DNA from: DAIMFL01 sp964372215
GTDB taxonomy: Bacteria > Pseudomonadota > Alphaproteobacteria > Dongiales > Dongiaceae
NCBI GenBank assembly: GCA_964372215.1
Contig: CAYJQC010000016.1
Span: 1-64,000, forward strand
Direction: 5' to 3'
Length of the DNA stretch: 64,000 bases
A program made the translations under genes and the position numbers. Shown here one piece after another: positions 1 to 8,389 of the stretch. The notes beneath the pieces were generated by a model, which worked only from the letters and a program-made list of their open reading frames with translations, was not told the origin of the DNA and did not search any database. Position 1 is the stretch's first letter. Each line of letters starts with the position of its first letter.

Positions 1-61
1 CGCGGGGGGGGGGGGCGGGGGGGGCGCGCGCGCCCCCCCCGCCCCGGGGGGGCCCCCCCCC
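1..61. other. Low-complexity G/C tract at window edge, probable artefact
   Basis: The first ~60 bases are almost only runs of G and C, with no codon-like structure. They replace the downstream coding sequence of the minus-strand gene that starts at 538. A similar tract sits at 31062-31165. Both resemble low-quality read ends rather than biology. Confidence 0.7.
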
Positions 62-538
62 GACCAGGTCGCGTGCCGCGCCCGCCGGCGCCAGGTCGCC
101 GGCGGCGATCGGGCCGCCGTCGTCCGGCGCCGCGGTCGGCAGCACCAGCACCGGCAGATTCTCGCGCTCCGCCTGGGCGATCAGCGCGTTCATCGCCTCG
201 ACCCGCGCCGGCCAGTCGACCGCCGCCGCCCAGCCATCGTCGACCACCAGCACCAGCGGCCCGTCGCCGGCGAAGCGCGGCGGCGCATCGAAAATCGGGC
301 GGGCGAGGCCGAGGATCACGAGGGCGGCCAGCAGCAGGCGCAGCGCCAGCAGCCAGGGCGGCGTGCGCTCGGGTGTTTCCTCGCGCGGCACCAGGTCGAG
401 CAGCAGGCGGATCGCCGGGAAGATCTGGCGCCGCGGCGCCGGCGGAATCAGGCGCAGCAGCCACCACAGCACCGGCAGCCCGGCGAGCGCGGCGAGCAGC
501 CACGGCGCGGCGAAGGACAGGGCGCCGACGCTCAACAT
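1..538 (-). CDS. DUF4159/BatA-type membrane protein, N-terminal part only
   Basis: The protein starts MLSVGALSFAAPWLLAALAG at the ATG at 536-538 and reads open to the G/C tract. Two hydrophobic segments (about residues 8-30 and 62-80) flank a short linker with an IFPAIRLLL stretch. This is the double-transmembrane N-terminus of the BatA / DUF4159 family, followed by the start of a Rossmann-like region (VLVVDDGW). Full-length relatives are usually much longer (about 900 residues), so most of the gene is missing. It is the third gene of a minus-strand moxR-DUF58-DUF4159 operon, 51 bases behind DUF58. The family is thought to work with MoxR ATPases in envelope or metal-centre maturation; the substrate is unknown. 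Confidence 0.75.
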   Translation of the reverse strand, partial: MLSVGALSFAAPWLLAALAGLPVLWWLLRLIPPAPRRQIFPAIRLLLDLVPREETPERTPPWLLALRLLLAALVILGLARPIFDAPPRFAGDGPLVLVVDDGWAAAVDWPARVEAMNALIAQAERENLPVLVLPTAAPDDGGPIAAGDLAPAGAARDLVGGGPPRGGGGARAPPAPPPR

Positions 539-589
539 GGTGAGGTCAACATGACGGCACTGGCATCGGGAATGCCTGCAACTGCGCGC

Positions 590-1486
590 TCACCGCATCC
601 CCGCCTCCGACAGGCGCAGATAGAGCGCGAGCAGCGCGGTCTGCGGCGGCCGGTCGGTGCGGGTCGTGGCGAACGACCAGCCGAGCGCGCGGGCGAGCTC
701 GGCCAGTCCCTCGTGATGGGCGTGGATGCGCCCGACATAGGTGTCGCGTACGGTCTCGACCCGGGACAGCAGCTTGTCGCCCTCGCCCTCCAACCCCTCG
801 AAGCGGATGCGGCCGGCGAACGGCAGGGTCTCCTCGGCCGGATCGAGCACCTGCAGCAGGTGGCCGCGGATGCCGCGCTCGGCAAACCGGCGCAGCGCGG
901 CGTCGATCTCGGGCAGCGGCGACAGGAAGTCGCCGACGAAGATCGCCTGGGCATGGCGCGGCACCGGCGCATCCGGCGGCAGGCCGGTGTCGGGCGGCCC
1001 GTCCCCGGCGTCGCCGGCGCGGTCGAGCAGCAGCGCCATGCGCTCGAGCGTCGCCAGGCTCTGGCCCGGCGCCTGGCCGCTGCCCAGCAGCGCCACGCGC
1101 TCGCCGCCGCGCACCAGCAGGACCGCGAGGGCGAGGGTCAGCAGATCGGCCTGGGCGAGCTTGTCCGGCAGCGCCGGCAGGGAGCGCCAGCGCATCGAGG
1201 GCGAGGCGTCGCGCCACAGCCAGACGGTCTGCGCCGCCGCCCATTCCATCTCGCGCACGAACACCGGATCGGTCTTGGCCGACTGGCGCCAGTCGATGCG
1301 CTGCGGGCTGTCGCCGGGCTGATAGCGGCGGAACTGCCAGAAGGTCTCGCCGGTGCCGACGCGGCGGCGGCCATGCACGCCCTGCTGCACGGTGGCGGCG
1401 ATCCGCTCCGCCGCCACCAGGAGCGGCGGCAGCGTCGCCGCCAGTTCCTCGGCGCGCAGCCGGCGCTGGGCGGCGCTGTCGCTCAT
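590..1486 (-). CDS. DUF58 domain protein, MoxR partner
   Basis: A 298-residue DUF58 protein. The family signature is clear: GTGETFWQFRRYQPGD around residues 45-60, followed by RIDWRQSAKTD and a vWA-like LWRDASPSMRW segment carrying the DxSxS pattern of a degenerate von Willebrand A domain. It has no signal peptide. It lies 16 bases downstream of moxR and just upstream of a DUF4159 protein, the usual three-gene arrangement. In this family the DUF58 protein is regarded as the adaptor of the MoxR AAA+ chaperone; which client is matured here is not known. Confidence 0.88.
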   Translation of the reverse strand: MSDSAAQRRLRAEELAATLPPLLVAAERIAATVQQGVHGRRRVGTGETFWQFRRYQPGDSPQRIDWRQSAKTDPVFVREMEWAAAQTVWLWRDASPSMRWRSLPALPDKLAQADLLTLALAVLLVRGGERVALLGSGQAPGQSLATLERMALLLDRAGDAGDGPPDTGLPPDAPVPRHAQAIFVGDFLSPLPEIDAALRRFAERGIRGHLLQVLDPAEETLPFAGRIRFEGLEGEGDKLLSRVETVRDTYVGRIHAHHEGLAELARALGWSFATTRTDRPPQTALLALYLRLSEAGMR

Positions 1487-1502
1487 CGGCGACTTCGACG
1501 CA

Positions 1503-2528
1503 TCACGCGAACGGCTCGCACAGCCGGTCGATCACGACGTCGAGGGTGACGCCGTCAGCGCGCGCCGCGAAGTTGAGCGCCATGCGGTGCCGGAGCACGG
1601 GGTGGGCCAGCGCCAGCACGTCGTCGACCGAGGGCGAGAAGCGGCCGTCGAGCACCGCGCGGGCGCGCGCCGCGAGCATGAGAGCCTGGCTCGCCCGCGG
1701 GCCGGGTCCCCAGGCGACGTGCCGGCGCACTTCCTCGAGATCGCTCGAATCCGGGCGGCCGGCGCGCACCAGCGCCAGGATCGCCTCGACCACGCTCTCG
1801 CCGACCGGCACCCGGCGCACCAGGCGCTGGGTGGCGATCAGATCGCCGCTGGTCATCACCGGGACGGCCTTGTCCTCGGCGATGCCGGTGGTGGCGATCA
1901 GCATCTGCCGCTCGGCGTCGATGTCGGGATAGTGCACGTCGATCTGCATCAGGAAGCGGTCGAGCTGCGCCTCGGGCAAGGGATAGGTGCCCTCCTGCTC
2001 CAGCGGGTTCTGGGTGGCCAGCACATGGAACGGCGAGGGCAGCACATGCGGATGGCCGCCGACCGAGACGCGATGCTCCTGCATCGCCTGCAGCAGCGCC
2101 GACTGGGTGCGCGGGCTGGCGCGGTTGATCTCGTCGGCCATCAGCAGCTGGCAGAACACCGGGCCGGGGATGAAGCGGAACGAGCGCCGGCCGCTCTCCG
2201 CCTCCTCCAGCACCTCGGAGCCGAGGATGTCGGCCGGCATCAGGTCGGGCGTGCACTGGACCCGGCGGTCGTCGAGCCCGAGCACGATGCCGAGGGTCTC
2301 GACCAGCCGGGTCTTGGCCAGGCCGGGCACGCCGATCAGCAGAACGTGACCCCCGGCGAGCAGCGTGATAAGAGTCTGATCGATGGTGGCCTGCTGGCCG
2401 AAGATGACTCGGCCGATGCTCCGCCGCACCTCGCGCAGGCGATGGCCGAGCGCCTCGATCTCGGCAGCCAGATTGTCGGGTCCGTGCGGTTCGCCGCTCG
2501 CCGCGGTCAGGGTGTCGGAATTGTTCAC
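1503..2528 (-). CDS. MoxR-family AAA+ ATPase
   Basis: A 341-residue AAA+ ATPase of the MoxR family. Walker A is GVPGLAKT, Walker B LLMADEIN, sensor 1 lies in HVLATQNPLEQEGTYPLPEA (the characteristic MoxR stretch), and the lid domain follows. The reading frame is open further upstream, but the GTG at 2526-2528 is chosen because AGGGAG lies about eight bases ahead and the protein then has the usual family length. It leads the minus-strand operon with DUF58 and DUF4159. MoxR proteins act as chaperones for insertion of cofactors or metals or for complex assembly. The client here is unknown. Confidence 0.9.
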   Translation of the reverse strand: MNNSDTLTAASGEPHGPDNLAAEIEALGHRLREVRRSIGRVIFGQQATIDQTLITLLAGGHVLLIGVPGLAKTRLVETLGIVLGLDDRRVQCTPDLMPADILGSEVLEEAESGRRSFRFIPGPVFCQLLMADEINRASPRTQSALLQAMQEHRVSVGGHPHVLPSPFHVLATQNPLEQEGTYPLPEAQLDRFLMQIDVHYPDIDAERQMLIATTGIAEDKAVPVMTSGDLIATQRLVRRVPVGESVVEAILALVRAGRPDSSDLEEVRRHVAWGPGPRASQALMLAARARAVLDGRFSPSVDDVLALAHPVLRHRMALNFAARADGVTLDVVIDRLCEPFA

Positions 2529-2635
2529 GCCGGCAACTCCCTGGCTGTTTTCGAGGATCGCTCCCGCGGGCGGGTCGCGCGGGCCGTCCGGCAGGCCGCA
2601 AGGTGCTTTTGGTAACGACTGGGCCCAGGCGACCG

Positions 2636-3241
2636 ATGCCCCGCATACACCGCAACAAGATAGGTCCCAGCCCCGACCCGGACCAATCACAATCTGAGGC
2701 GGGGCCCTCGGCCGGCGCGGGCGCCGATCCGTCCGGGACCGCGCCAAGCCTGCCGTTCTGCGGCGATTTCGACATGCGTATCGCCCGCGACGGCACCTGG
2801 TTCTACCGCGGCTCGCCGATCGGCCGGCTGCCGCTGGTCAAGCTGTTCGCGACCGTGCTGCGGCGCGAGCCGGACGGCTCCTACTGGCTGGTGACGCCGG
2901 TCGAGCGTGGCCGCATCCTCGTCGACGACGCACCGTTCACCGCGGTCGAGCTCACGGTCGGCGGCAGCGGGAAGGACCAAACGCTCACCTTCCGCACCAA
3001 CATCGACGATCAGGTGTGCGCCGACCGCGATCACCCGATCCGGGTCGCCCACGACCGTGAAACCGGCGAGCCCAGCCCCTATATCATGGTTCGGAACGGG
3101 CTGGAGGCGCGGTTGTCGCGTCCCGTCTACTATCAGCTCGTGGATCACGGGGAGGAGCGCCGCATCGACGGCGTGTCGGCATACGGCGTATGGAGCAAGG
3201 GCACGTTCTTTCCGCTCGGATCGCTGGAGGAAGGGAGCTGA
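2636..3241 (+). CDS. DUF1285 domain protein
   Basis: A 201-residue protein with the DUF1285 core: FCGDFDMRIARDGTWFYRGS near residue 40, PLVKLFATVLRRE, then a second beta-rich half ending in YGVWSKGTFFPLG. The ATG at 2636 is used; an earlier in-frame start at 2603 is possible and only lengthens a low-complexity N-terminus. It is divergent from moxR and overlaps the next gene by about 50 bases, so the two are probably co-transcribed. DUF1285 proteins are common in Alphaproteobacteria next to a CoA-pyrophosphatase NUDIX gene and cca, as here. The function is unknown. Confidence 0.85.
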   Translation: MPRIHRNKIGPSPDPDQSQSEAGPSAGAGADPSGTAPSLPFCGDFDMRIARDGTWFYRGSPIGRLPLVKLFATVLRREPDGSYWLVTPVERGRILVDDAPFTAVELTVGGSGKDQTLTFRTNIDDQVCADRDHPIRVAHDRETGEPSPYIMVRNGLEARLSRPVYYQLVDHGEERRIDGVSAYGVWSKGTFFPLGSLEEGS

Positions 3242-3927
3242 CTCCGGCCGACATTCTGGCGCGCTTCGCGGCGGCGCCGGCGCCCGGCCGGCGCGGCTCG
3301 CCCACCGGCCCGCTCGGTCATCCGCGCGAAGCGGCGCGCGTGCGCGGCGATCACGATCTCAATCCGGATCTCCTGCCCCGGGGCAGGCTGCGCCCGGCCG
3401 CGGTGCTGGTGCCGCTGGTCGCTCGCCGCGCCGGGCTCACCGTGCTGCTGACCCGGCGCACCGATCACCTGCACGACCATGCCGGGCAGATCAGTTTCCC
3501 CGGTGGCATGGTCGATCCTGGCGATCGCGACGCCGAGGACGCGGCGCTGCGCGAAACCGAGGAAGAAACCGGCATCCGGCGCGGTCTGGTGGCGCCGGTC
3601 GGCCGGCTCGACACCTACGTCACCCGCACCGGCTTCGAGGTGGTCCCGGTGGTCGGGCTGGTCCAGCCCGGCTTCACCCTGGCGCCCGACAGTTTCGAAG
3701 TCGCCGAGGTGTTCGAGGTGCCGCTCGCCTTCCTCGTCGATCCCGCCAACCACCGGCGCGACAGCCGCATCTATGCCGGCGCCGAGCGCCATTTCTACGC
3801 CATGCCCTGGGGTGCCCATTACATCTGGGGCGCGACCGCCGGGATGCTGGTCAACCTGTCCGAGGTCCTGCGGCCGGCTGCGCGGCCGGGGCCGGAGACG
3901 CCGTCCATGCTGTCGGCCCAGCCGTGA
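3190..3927 (+). CDS. NUDIX hydrolase, CoA pyrophosphatase type
   Basis: A 245-residue NUDIX hydrolase. The CoA-pyrophosphatase signature LLTRRTDHLHDHAGQISFPG precedes the NUDIX box, which ends in REXXEEXGI form (RETEEETGI); the first acidic residue of the classical box is an Asp, as is common in this subfamily. Members cleave CoA or its derivatives to phosphopantetheine and 3',5'-ADP. The assigned ATG overlaps DUF1285 by about 50 bases; translation could begin slightly later, but no better start with a ribosome site is visible. It lies in a DUF1285-NUDIX-DUF6111-cca series. Confidence 0.88.
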   Translation: MEQGHVLSARIAGGRELTPADILARFAAAPAPGRRGSPTGPLGHPREAARVRGDHDLNPDLLPRGRLRPAAVLVPLVARRAGLTVLLTRRTDHLHDHAGQISFPGGMVDPGDRDAEDAALRETEEETGIRRGLVAPVGRLDTYVTRTGFEVVPVVGLVQPGFTLAPDSFEVAEVFEVPLAFLVDPANHRRDSRIYAGAERHFYAMPWGAHYIWGATAGMLVNLSEVLRPAARPGPETPSMLSAQP

Positions 3928-3937
3928 GCCTCTCGGG

Positions 3938-4201
3938 ATGAGGCAATTGCTGCAGATCCTGGTGCCGCTGCTGCTGCCGACGGCGCTGTACTTCCTTTAC
4001 CTGAATACGGTGCGGCGCCGGGTTCCGCCTGGCACCCCGACCCCCGACGTGCCCTGGGTCTGGCTCGGGGTCGCCGGCGCTGCGCTGCTGGTGGTCAGCC
4101 TGGCGGCGGCGGCCGTGTTCGGCGGCGCGCCGCCCGGCAGCGTCTACGAGCCGGCGAAGCTGATCGACGGCAAGATCGAGCCCGGCCACTTCTCGGATTG
4201 A
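3938..4201 (+). CDS. DUF6111 small membrane protein
   Basis: An 87-residue protein with two membrane segments, about residues 5-22 (LVPLLLPTALYFLYL) and 42-62 (VWLGVAGAALLVVSLAAAA). A short tail follows with YEPAKLIDGKIEPGHF, the pattern seen in DUF6111 proteins. It starts ten bases after the NUDIX gene and is followed after 70 bases by cca, the usual neighbourhood of this family in Alphaproteobacteria. The function is unknown. Confidence 0.8.
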   Translation: MRQLLQILVPLLLPTALYFLYLNTVRRRVPPGTPTPDVPWVWLGVAGAALLVVSLAAAAVFGGAPPGSVYEPAKLIDGKIEPGHFSD

Positions 4202-4271
4202 GCCTGCCGCCGCCCGGGTCCGGCCGAACTGGCGCTGGACAACGACCGGGGCCGGCCATAGACGTGTCGGC

Positions 4272-5543
4272 ATGGAGCCCTGCGGACGCCTCGATCCCCA
4301 GCCGTGGATGACCGCGTCCGAGACGCGCGAGGTGGTGGCCGCGCTGACCGCTGACGGCGCCGACGTGCGATTCGTCGGCGGGTGCGTGCGCGACGCCGTG
4401 ATCGGCCGGCCGGTCCGGGATGTCGACATCGCCACCCATGACCCGCCGGAACGGGTGATGCGGCTGCTGGAGCAGGCCGGGATCACCGCGGTGCCGACCG
4501 GCCTCGAGCACGGCACGGTCACGGCCGTGGTCGGCGCCAGCCATTTCGAGGTCACCACCCTGCGCCGCGACGTCGAGACCTTCGGCCGCCACGCGACGGT
4601 CGAGTTCACCAACGACTGGGCCGCCGACGCGGCGCGCCGCGACCTCACCATGAACGCCCTGTTCTGCGCGCCCGACGGCCGGCTCTACGACCCGTTCGGC
4701 GGGCTGGCGGATCTGAAGGCGCGCCGCGTGCGCTTCGTCGGCGATGCCCGCACCCGGATCCGCGAGGACGTGCTGCGGCTGCTGCGCTTCTTCCGCTTCT
4801 ACGCCCATTACGGCACGCCACCGCCCGACCCGGAGGCGCTGGCCGCGGCGCGCGAGCTGGCGCCGCTCCTGCCGACGCTGTCCGGCGAGCGGGTCTGCGG
4901 CGAAACCCTGAAGCTGCTCGCGGCGCCCGATCCGGCGGCGGTGGTCGCGCTGATGCGCGACGACGGCGTGCTCGGGCATTTCCTGCCCGAGGGCAGCGCG
5001 ATCGCGCGGCTCGGTGCCATGGTCACGGTCGAAGACGTCGCGCCCCGGCGCCTGGTGCCGGCGGCCGATCCGATCCGGCGGCTGGCCGCCCTGATCGACG
5101 GCGGGCTGCCGGCGGCCGCGGCGGTGGCGCAGCGCCTGCGGCTGTCCAATGCCGAGCGCGAGCGGCTGCTGGCGCTCTGCGGCGGGCCGTGGCCGGTGGC
5201 CGATCTCGATCGCGCCGCGCGCCGCCGGCTGTTCTACCGGCTCGGCGCCGAGCGCTTCCGCGACGCCGCGCTCCATGCCTGGGCCGATGCGCTGTCGCGG
5301 GGCGCCGGCGTCGAGCGCCATGACAGCGACGGCTGGATCGACCTGGTCGCCACCATCGAGTCGGCGCTGCCGGACTTCCCGCTGCGCGGCCGCGACGCGC
5401 TCGATCTCGGCCTGGCGCCCGGTCCGGAGATCGGCCGCCTGATCGCCGCGGTCGAAAGCTGGTGGATCGACGGCGATTTCCGCGCCGGCCGCGCCGCCTG
5501 CCTCGACCATCTGGCACTACTGGCCCGGAGCGCCACCCCATGA
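4272..5543 (+). CDS. cca: CCA tRNA nucleotidyltransferase / poly(A) polymerase family
   Basis: A 423-residue class II nucleotidyltransferase. The head domain has RFVGGCVRDAVIGRPVRDVD, giving the GG-x-R loop and the DxD metal pair near residues 36-52. The second motif RRDLTMNALF and the RNA-binding REDVLRLLRFFRFYAHYG helix follow. It adds or repairs the 3'-CCA end of tRNAs. The first ATG is followed by another at residue 13, so the true start may be slightly later. The stop overlaps the next ATG (ATGA at 5540), which indicates translational coupling to the GDSL gene. Confidence 0.93.
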   Translation: MEPCGRLDPQPWMTASETREVVAALTADGADVRFVGGCVRDAVIGRPVRDVDIATHDPPERVMRLLEQAGITAVPTGLEHGTVTAVVGASHFEVTTLRRDVETFGRHATVEFTNDWAADAARRDLTMNALFCAPDGRLYDPFGGLADLKARRVRFVGDARTRIREDVLRLLRFFRFYAHYGTPPPDPEALAAARELAPLLPTLSGERVCGETLKLLAAPDPAAVVALMRDDGVLGHFLPEGSAIARLGAMVTVEDVAPRRLVPAADPIRRLAALIDGGLPAAAAVAQRLRLSNAERERLLALCGGPWPVADLDRAARRRLFYRLGAERFRDAALHAWADALSRGAGVERHDSDGWIDLVATIESALPDFPLRGRDALDLGLAPGPEIGRLIAAVESWWIDGDFRAGRAACLDHLALLARSATP

Positions 5544-6181
5544 TCAGACGCCTGCGCATCTGCTTCGTCGGCGACAGCATCACCGCCGGCACCGGCGACG
5601 ACCGCTTCCTCGGCTGGCCCGGCCGCCTGGCGGCGCACGAGCACGCCGCCGGGCACGACGTCACGGTCTACAATCTCGGCATCCGCGCCGACACCAGCGA
5701 GCATCTGGCGTCCCGCTGGGAGGCGGAGTGCCGGGTGCGCCTGCCGGCCCATGTCAACGGCGCGCTGGTGTTCGCCTTCGGCGTCAACGACGCGGCGGTC
5801 GAGCGCGGCACCGGCCTGCGGGTGCCGGTCGCGCGCTCGGTTGCCGTCGCCCAGGCGATGCTGACGGCGGCCCGGGCCTGGCTGCCGGCCCTCTGGATCG
5901 GCCCGGCGCCGGTCGCCGCCGACGGCGCGCTGATCGCGCCCTCGGCCGACCTCGCCTACGAGTTCGAGAACCGGCGCATCGCCGCACTGAACGACGCCTA
6001 TGCCCGGCTCGCCGGGCGCATGGGCGTGCCCTATCTCGACCTCTACGCGGCGCTCGCGGACACCCCGGCCTGGCAGCCGGCGGTCGCCGCCGGCGACGGC
6101 GTGCACCCGACCGCCGAGGGCTATCTGCTGATCGCCGAGACCATCCGCGCCTGGCCGGCCTGGCGGGCGTGGTGGCGGTGA
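5540..6181 (+). CDS. GDSL/SGNH-family esterase
   Basis: A 213-residue SGNH hydrolase. Block I is FVGDSITAGTGD with Ser12 as nucleophile; the Gly block is near TVYNLGIRADTS; block III is AFGVNDAAVE; block V is DGVHPTAEGY with the catalytic Asp and His. It has no signal peptide, so it is probably cytoplasmic. It is coupled to cca by a 4-base overlap and followed by a methyltransferase-like and an adenylating enzyme gene. The substrate (an ester or thioester) cannot be told from the sequence. Confidence 0.88.
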   Translation: MIRRLRICFVGDSITAGTGDDRFLGWPGRLAAHEHAAGHDVTVYNLGIRADTSEHLASRWEAECRVRLPAHVNGALVFAFGVNDAAVERGTGLRVPVARSVAVAQAMLTAARAWLPALWIGPAPVAADGALIAPSADLAYEFENRRIAALNDAYARLAGRMGVPYLDLYAALADTPAWQPAVAAGDGVHPTAEGYLLIAETIRAWPAWRAWWR

Positions 6182-6236
6182 CCGGCGTGCCGGCCGTCAA
6201 CCGAACGTCAGGGATTGCCGTGCTTCTCTCAACGCC

Positions 6237-7040
6237 ATGACCCAGCCCCCCGGACGCAACCACTGGCAGGACATGGCCCGCAAATGGGCGCGGGTGCGAC
6301 CGCCGCTGCGACCCAACGGCGAGGTCGCCGAGGCGGTGTTTGGCGCGCTGTCGCCGAAGCCCGGCCCGACCCTGCTGCTCGGGGTGACGCCGGAGCTCGC
6401 CGTCCTCACCACGCCGCTGCTCGCCGTCGACCTCAATCCGGGCATGATCGCCTGCGCCTGGCCGGGCAACATCCCGGGCCGCCTGGCGGTGCAGGGCAAC
6501 TGGCTGGCGATGCCGGCCGCCCGCAACGCCTTCGCCAACGTGATCGGCGACGGCAGCCTCAACACGCTGCCCTACCCCGACGGCTATGCGCGGCTGTTCG
6601 AGCAGCTTCTCCTGGTGCTGAGGCCGGGCGGGCGATTCGTCATGCGGCTGTTCGCGACGCCCGAGGAAGGCGAGACCCTGGACCAGGTGCGCGCGGCCAC
6701 GCTTGGCGGCGGCATCGCCAGCCTGCACGCCTTCAAATGGCGGCTGGCGATGGCGGCGGTGGCCGAGTCGGGCAGTCCGAACATCCCGGTGACCCGGATC
6801 CGTGACGCGTTCCACGCGCTGTTTCCCGACCAGCCGGCGCTGGCCGCCGCCACCGGCTGGGGCGCGGACGAGATCGACACCATCGAGGTCTACAAGGACT
6901 CGGTGGTCAGCTTCAGCTTTCCGCGGCTGAGCGAGCTGCTGGCGGTGGTGCCCGCTGGCTTCGGCGCCGCGCGCAGCCTGGCGGTCGGCAGCTACGAGAT
7001 GGCCGAGCGCTGCCCGCTCGTGGTCATGGACCGGATGTGA
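6237..7040 (+). CDS. Class I SAM methyltransferase-like protein
   Basis: A 267-residue protein with a methyltransferase-11-like core. The cofactor loop is altered (TLLLGVTPEL instead of a GxGxG), but the acidic end of strand 2 (LAVDLNPGMI), the NVIGDGSLNTLPY segment after strand 4 and the LLLVLRPGGRFVMRLF strand 5 are typical. It lies 55 bases after the GDSL gene and 25 bases before a PaaK-like ligase, so the three may form one transcript. Methyltransferase activity is likely but the acceptor is unknown. Confidence 0.72.
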   Translation: MTQPPGRNHWQDMARKWARVRPPLRPNGEVAEAVFGALSPKPGPTLLLGVTPELAVLTTPLLAVDLNPGMIACAWPGNIPGRLAVQGNWLAMPAARNAFANVIGDGSLNTLPYPDGYARLFEQLLLVLRPGGRFVMRLFATPEEGETLDQVRAATLGGGIASLHAFKWRLAMAAVAESGSPNIPVTRIRDAFHALFPDQPALAAATGWGADEIDTIEVYKDSVVSFSFPRLSELLAVVPAGFGAARSLAVGSYEMAERCPLVVMDRM

Positions 7041-7065
7041 CGGGCGTCCCCGTGATGGACGCTCC

Positions 7066-8373
7066 GTGACCAGTTCCAGGGCCACCCTGCTGGCGGCGCT
7101 GATGAAGCAGCTCGACGCCGCGCAGTGGCTCGCACCGGGCGAGATCGCGGCCCGCCAGCACCGCCTGCTGGTGGCGCTGGCCCGCCATGCAGAGCAGCAT
7201 TCGCCGCTGTTCCGCGGCCGGCTCAAGGAAGCCGGGCTGCGACCCGGCGACCTCGCCACCGCCGCGGGGCTGCGGCGCCTGCCGGTGCTGCGCCGGCGCG
7301 CGCTGCAGCGCGCCGGCGACGAGCTGTATTGCGATACCGTGCCGCCCGGCCACGAGCCGTTCAACGAGACCCGGACCTCGGGCTCGACCGGCGAGCCGGT
7401 GGTGGTGCGGCGCACCGCCGTCTCGAACCTGGCCTGGCTCGCGATCACGCTGCGCGATCATCTCTGGCAGCGCCGCGACTTCGGCGGTCGCCTGGCCTCG
7501 ATCCGCGCCAACCTGTCGGCGCCGGTGGCGCAGAAGAGCTGGGGGCCGCCGGCCAGCCTGCTGTATCGCACCGGGCCGGCCGAGGCGATGCCGATCACCA
7601 CCGACATCGCGCGCCAGGCGGAATGGCTGCGCCGGTTCGACCCGAACTATCTGCTGATCTATCCGAACACCCTGGCGGCGCTGGTCCGACACTGTGCCGA
7701 GCATGCAATCCGCCTGCCCGGCTTGCGCCAGGTCCGCACCATCGGCGAGACCTTGCCGCCGGAGCTGCGCGCGGCGACGCGCGCGGCCCTCGGCGTCGAC
7801 ATCGCCGATGTCTACTCGTCGCAGGAGATCGGCTATGTCGCCCTGCAATGCCCGGCATCCGGCCTCTACCACGTGATGGCGGAGAGCGTGATCGCCGAGG
7901 TGCTGAACTCCGACGGGCGGCCGTGCGGTGACGGCGAGGTCGGCCGCCTCGTGATCACCGACCTGCTGAACTTCGCGACGCCGCTGGTACGCTATGACAT
8001 CGGCGATCTCGCCGAAGCCGCCGGTCCCTGCGCCTGCGGCCGCGGCCTGCCGGCGCTGCGCCGCGTGCTCGGGCGCGAGCGCAACCTGATCCTGATGCCC
8101 GACGGCAGCCGGCACTGGCCGCTGGTCGGCTTCGGCGCCTTCCGCGACGCGGCACCGGTCGCGCAGTACCAGCTGATCCAGCACAGCCGCGAGGAGATCG
8201 AGGTGCGCCTGGTCGCCGAGCGTCCGGTCACCGAGGCCGAGGAAGCGCAACTCGCCGACACCATCCGCGGCGCGCTCGGCCATGACTTCGCCCTGCGTTT
8301 CGCCTATTTCGAGGGCGAGATTCCGCGCGGTCCCGGCGGCAAGTTCGAGGAGTTCGTCTGCCGCGCGAGCTGA
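7066..8373 (+). CDS. PaaK/CapK-like adenylate-forming enzyme
   Basis: A 435-residue member of the phenylacetate-CoA ligase-like branch of adenylate-forming enzymes. The nucleotide loop is TRTSGSTGEPVVV (about residues 104-116), followed by a VYSSQEIG-type acid motif, VRYDIGDLAE (the hinge Asp region) and a C-terminal GPGGKFEEF motif with the catalytic-type Lys. It begins with GTG at 7066. It is not the phenylacetate enzyme (that is the gene at 52375). Sharing a transcript with a methyltransferase-like and a GDSL gene suggests a small biosynthetic or tailoring pathway acting on an acid; the acid is unknown. Confidence 0.78.
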   Translation: MTSSRATLLAALMKQLDAAQWLAPGEIAARQHRLLVALARHAEQHSPLFRGRLKEAGLRPGDLATAAGLRRLPVLRRRALQRAGDELYCDTVPPGHEPFNETRTSGSTGEPVVVRRTAVSNLAWLAITLRDHLWQRRDFGGRLASIRANLSAPVAQKSWGPPASLLYRTGPAEAMPITTDIARQAEWLRRFDPNYLLIYPNTLAALVRHCAEHAIRLPGLRQVRTIGETLPPELRAATRAALGVDIADVYSSQEIGYVALQCPASGLYHVMAESVIAEVLNSDGRPCGDGEVGRLVITDLLNFATPLVRYDIGDLAEAAGPCACGRGLPALRRVLGRERNLILMPDGSRHWPLVGFGAFRDAAPVAQYQLIQHSREEIEVRLVAERPVTEAEEAQLADTIRGALGHDFALRFAYFEGEIPRGPGGKFEEFVCRAS

Positions 8374-8389
8374 CCGCGCCGCGCCGCGG

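Noticed and set aside
7066..8373. The PaaK-like gene as a second phenylacetate-CoA ligase
   Set aside because: It lacks the close PaaK motifs seen in the gene at 52375 and sits in another context; only the general adenylating fold is supported.
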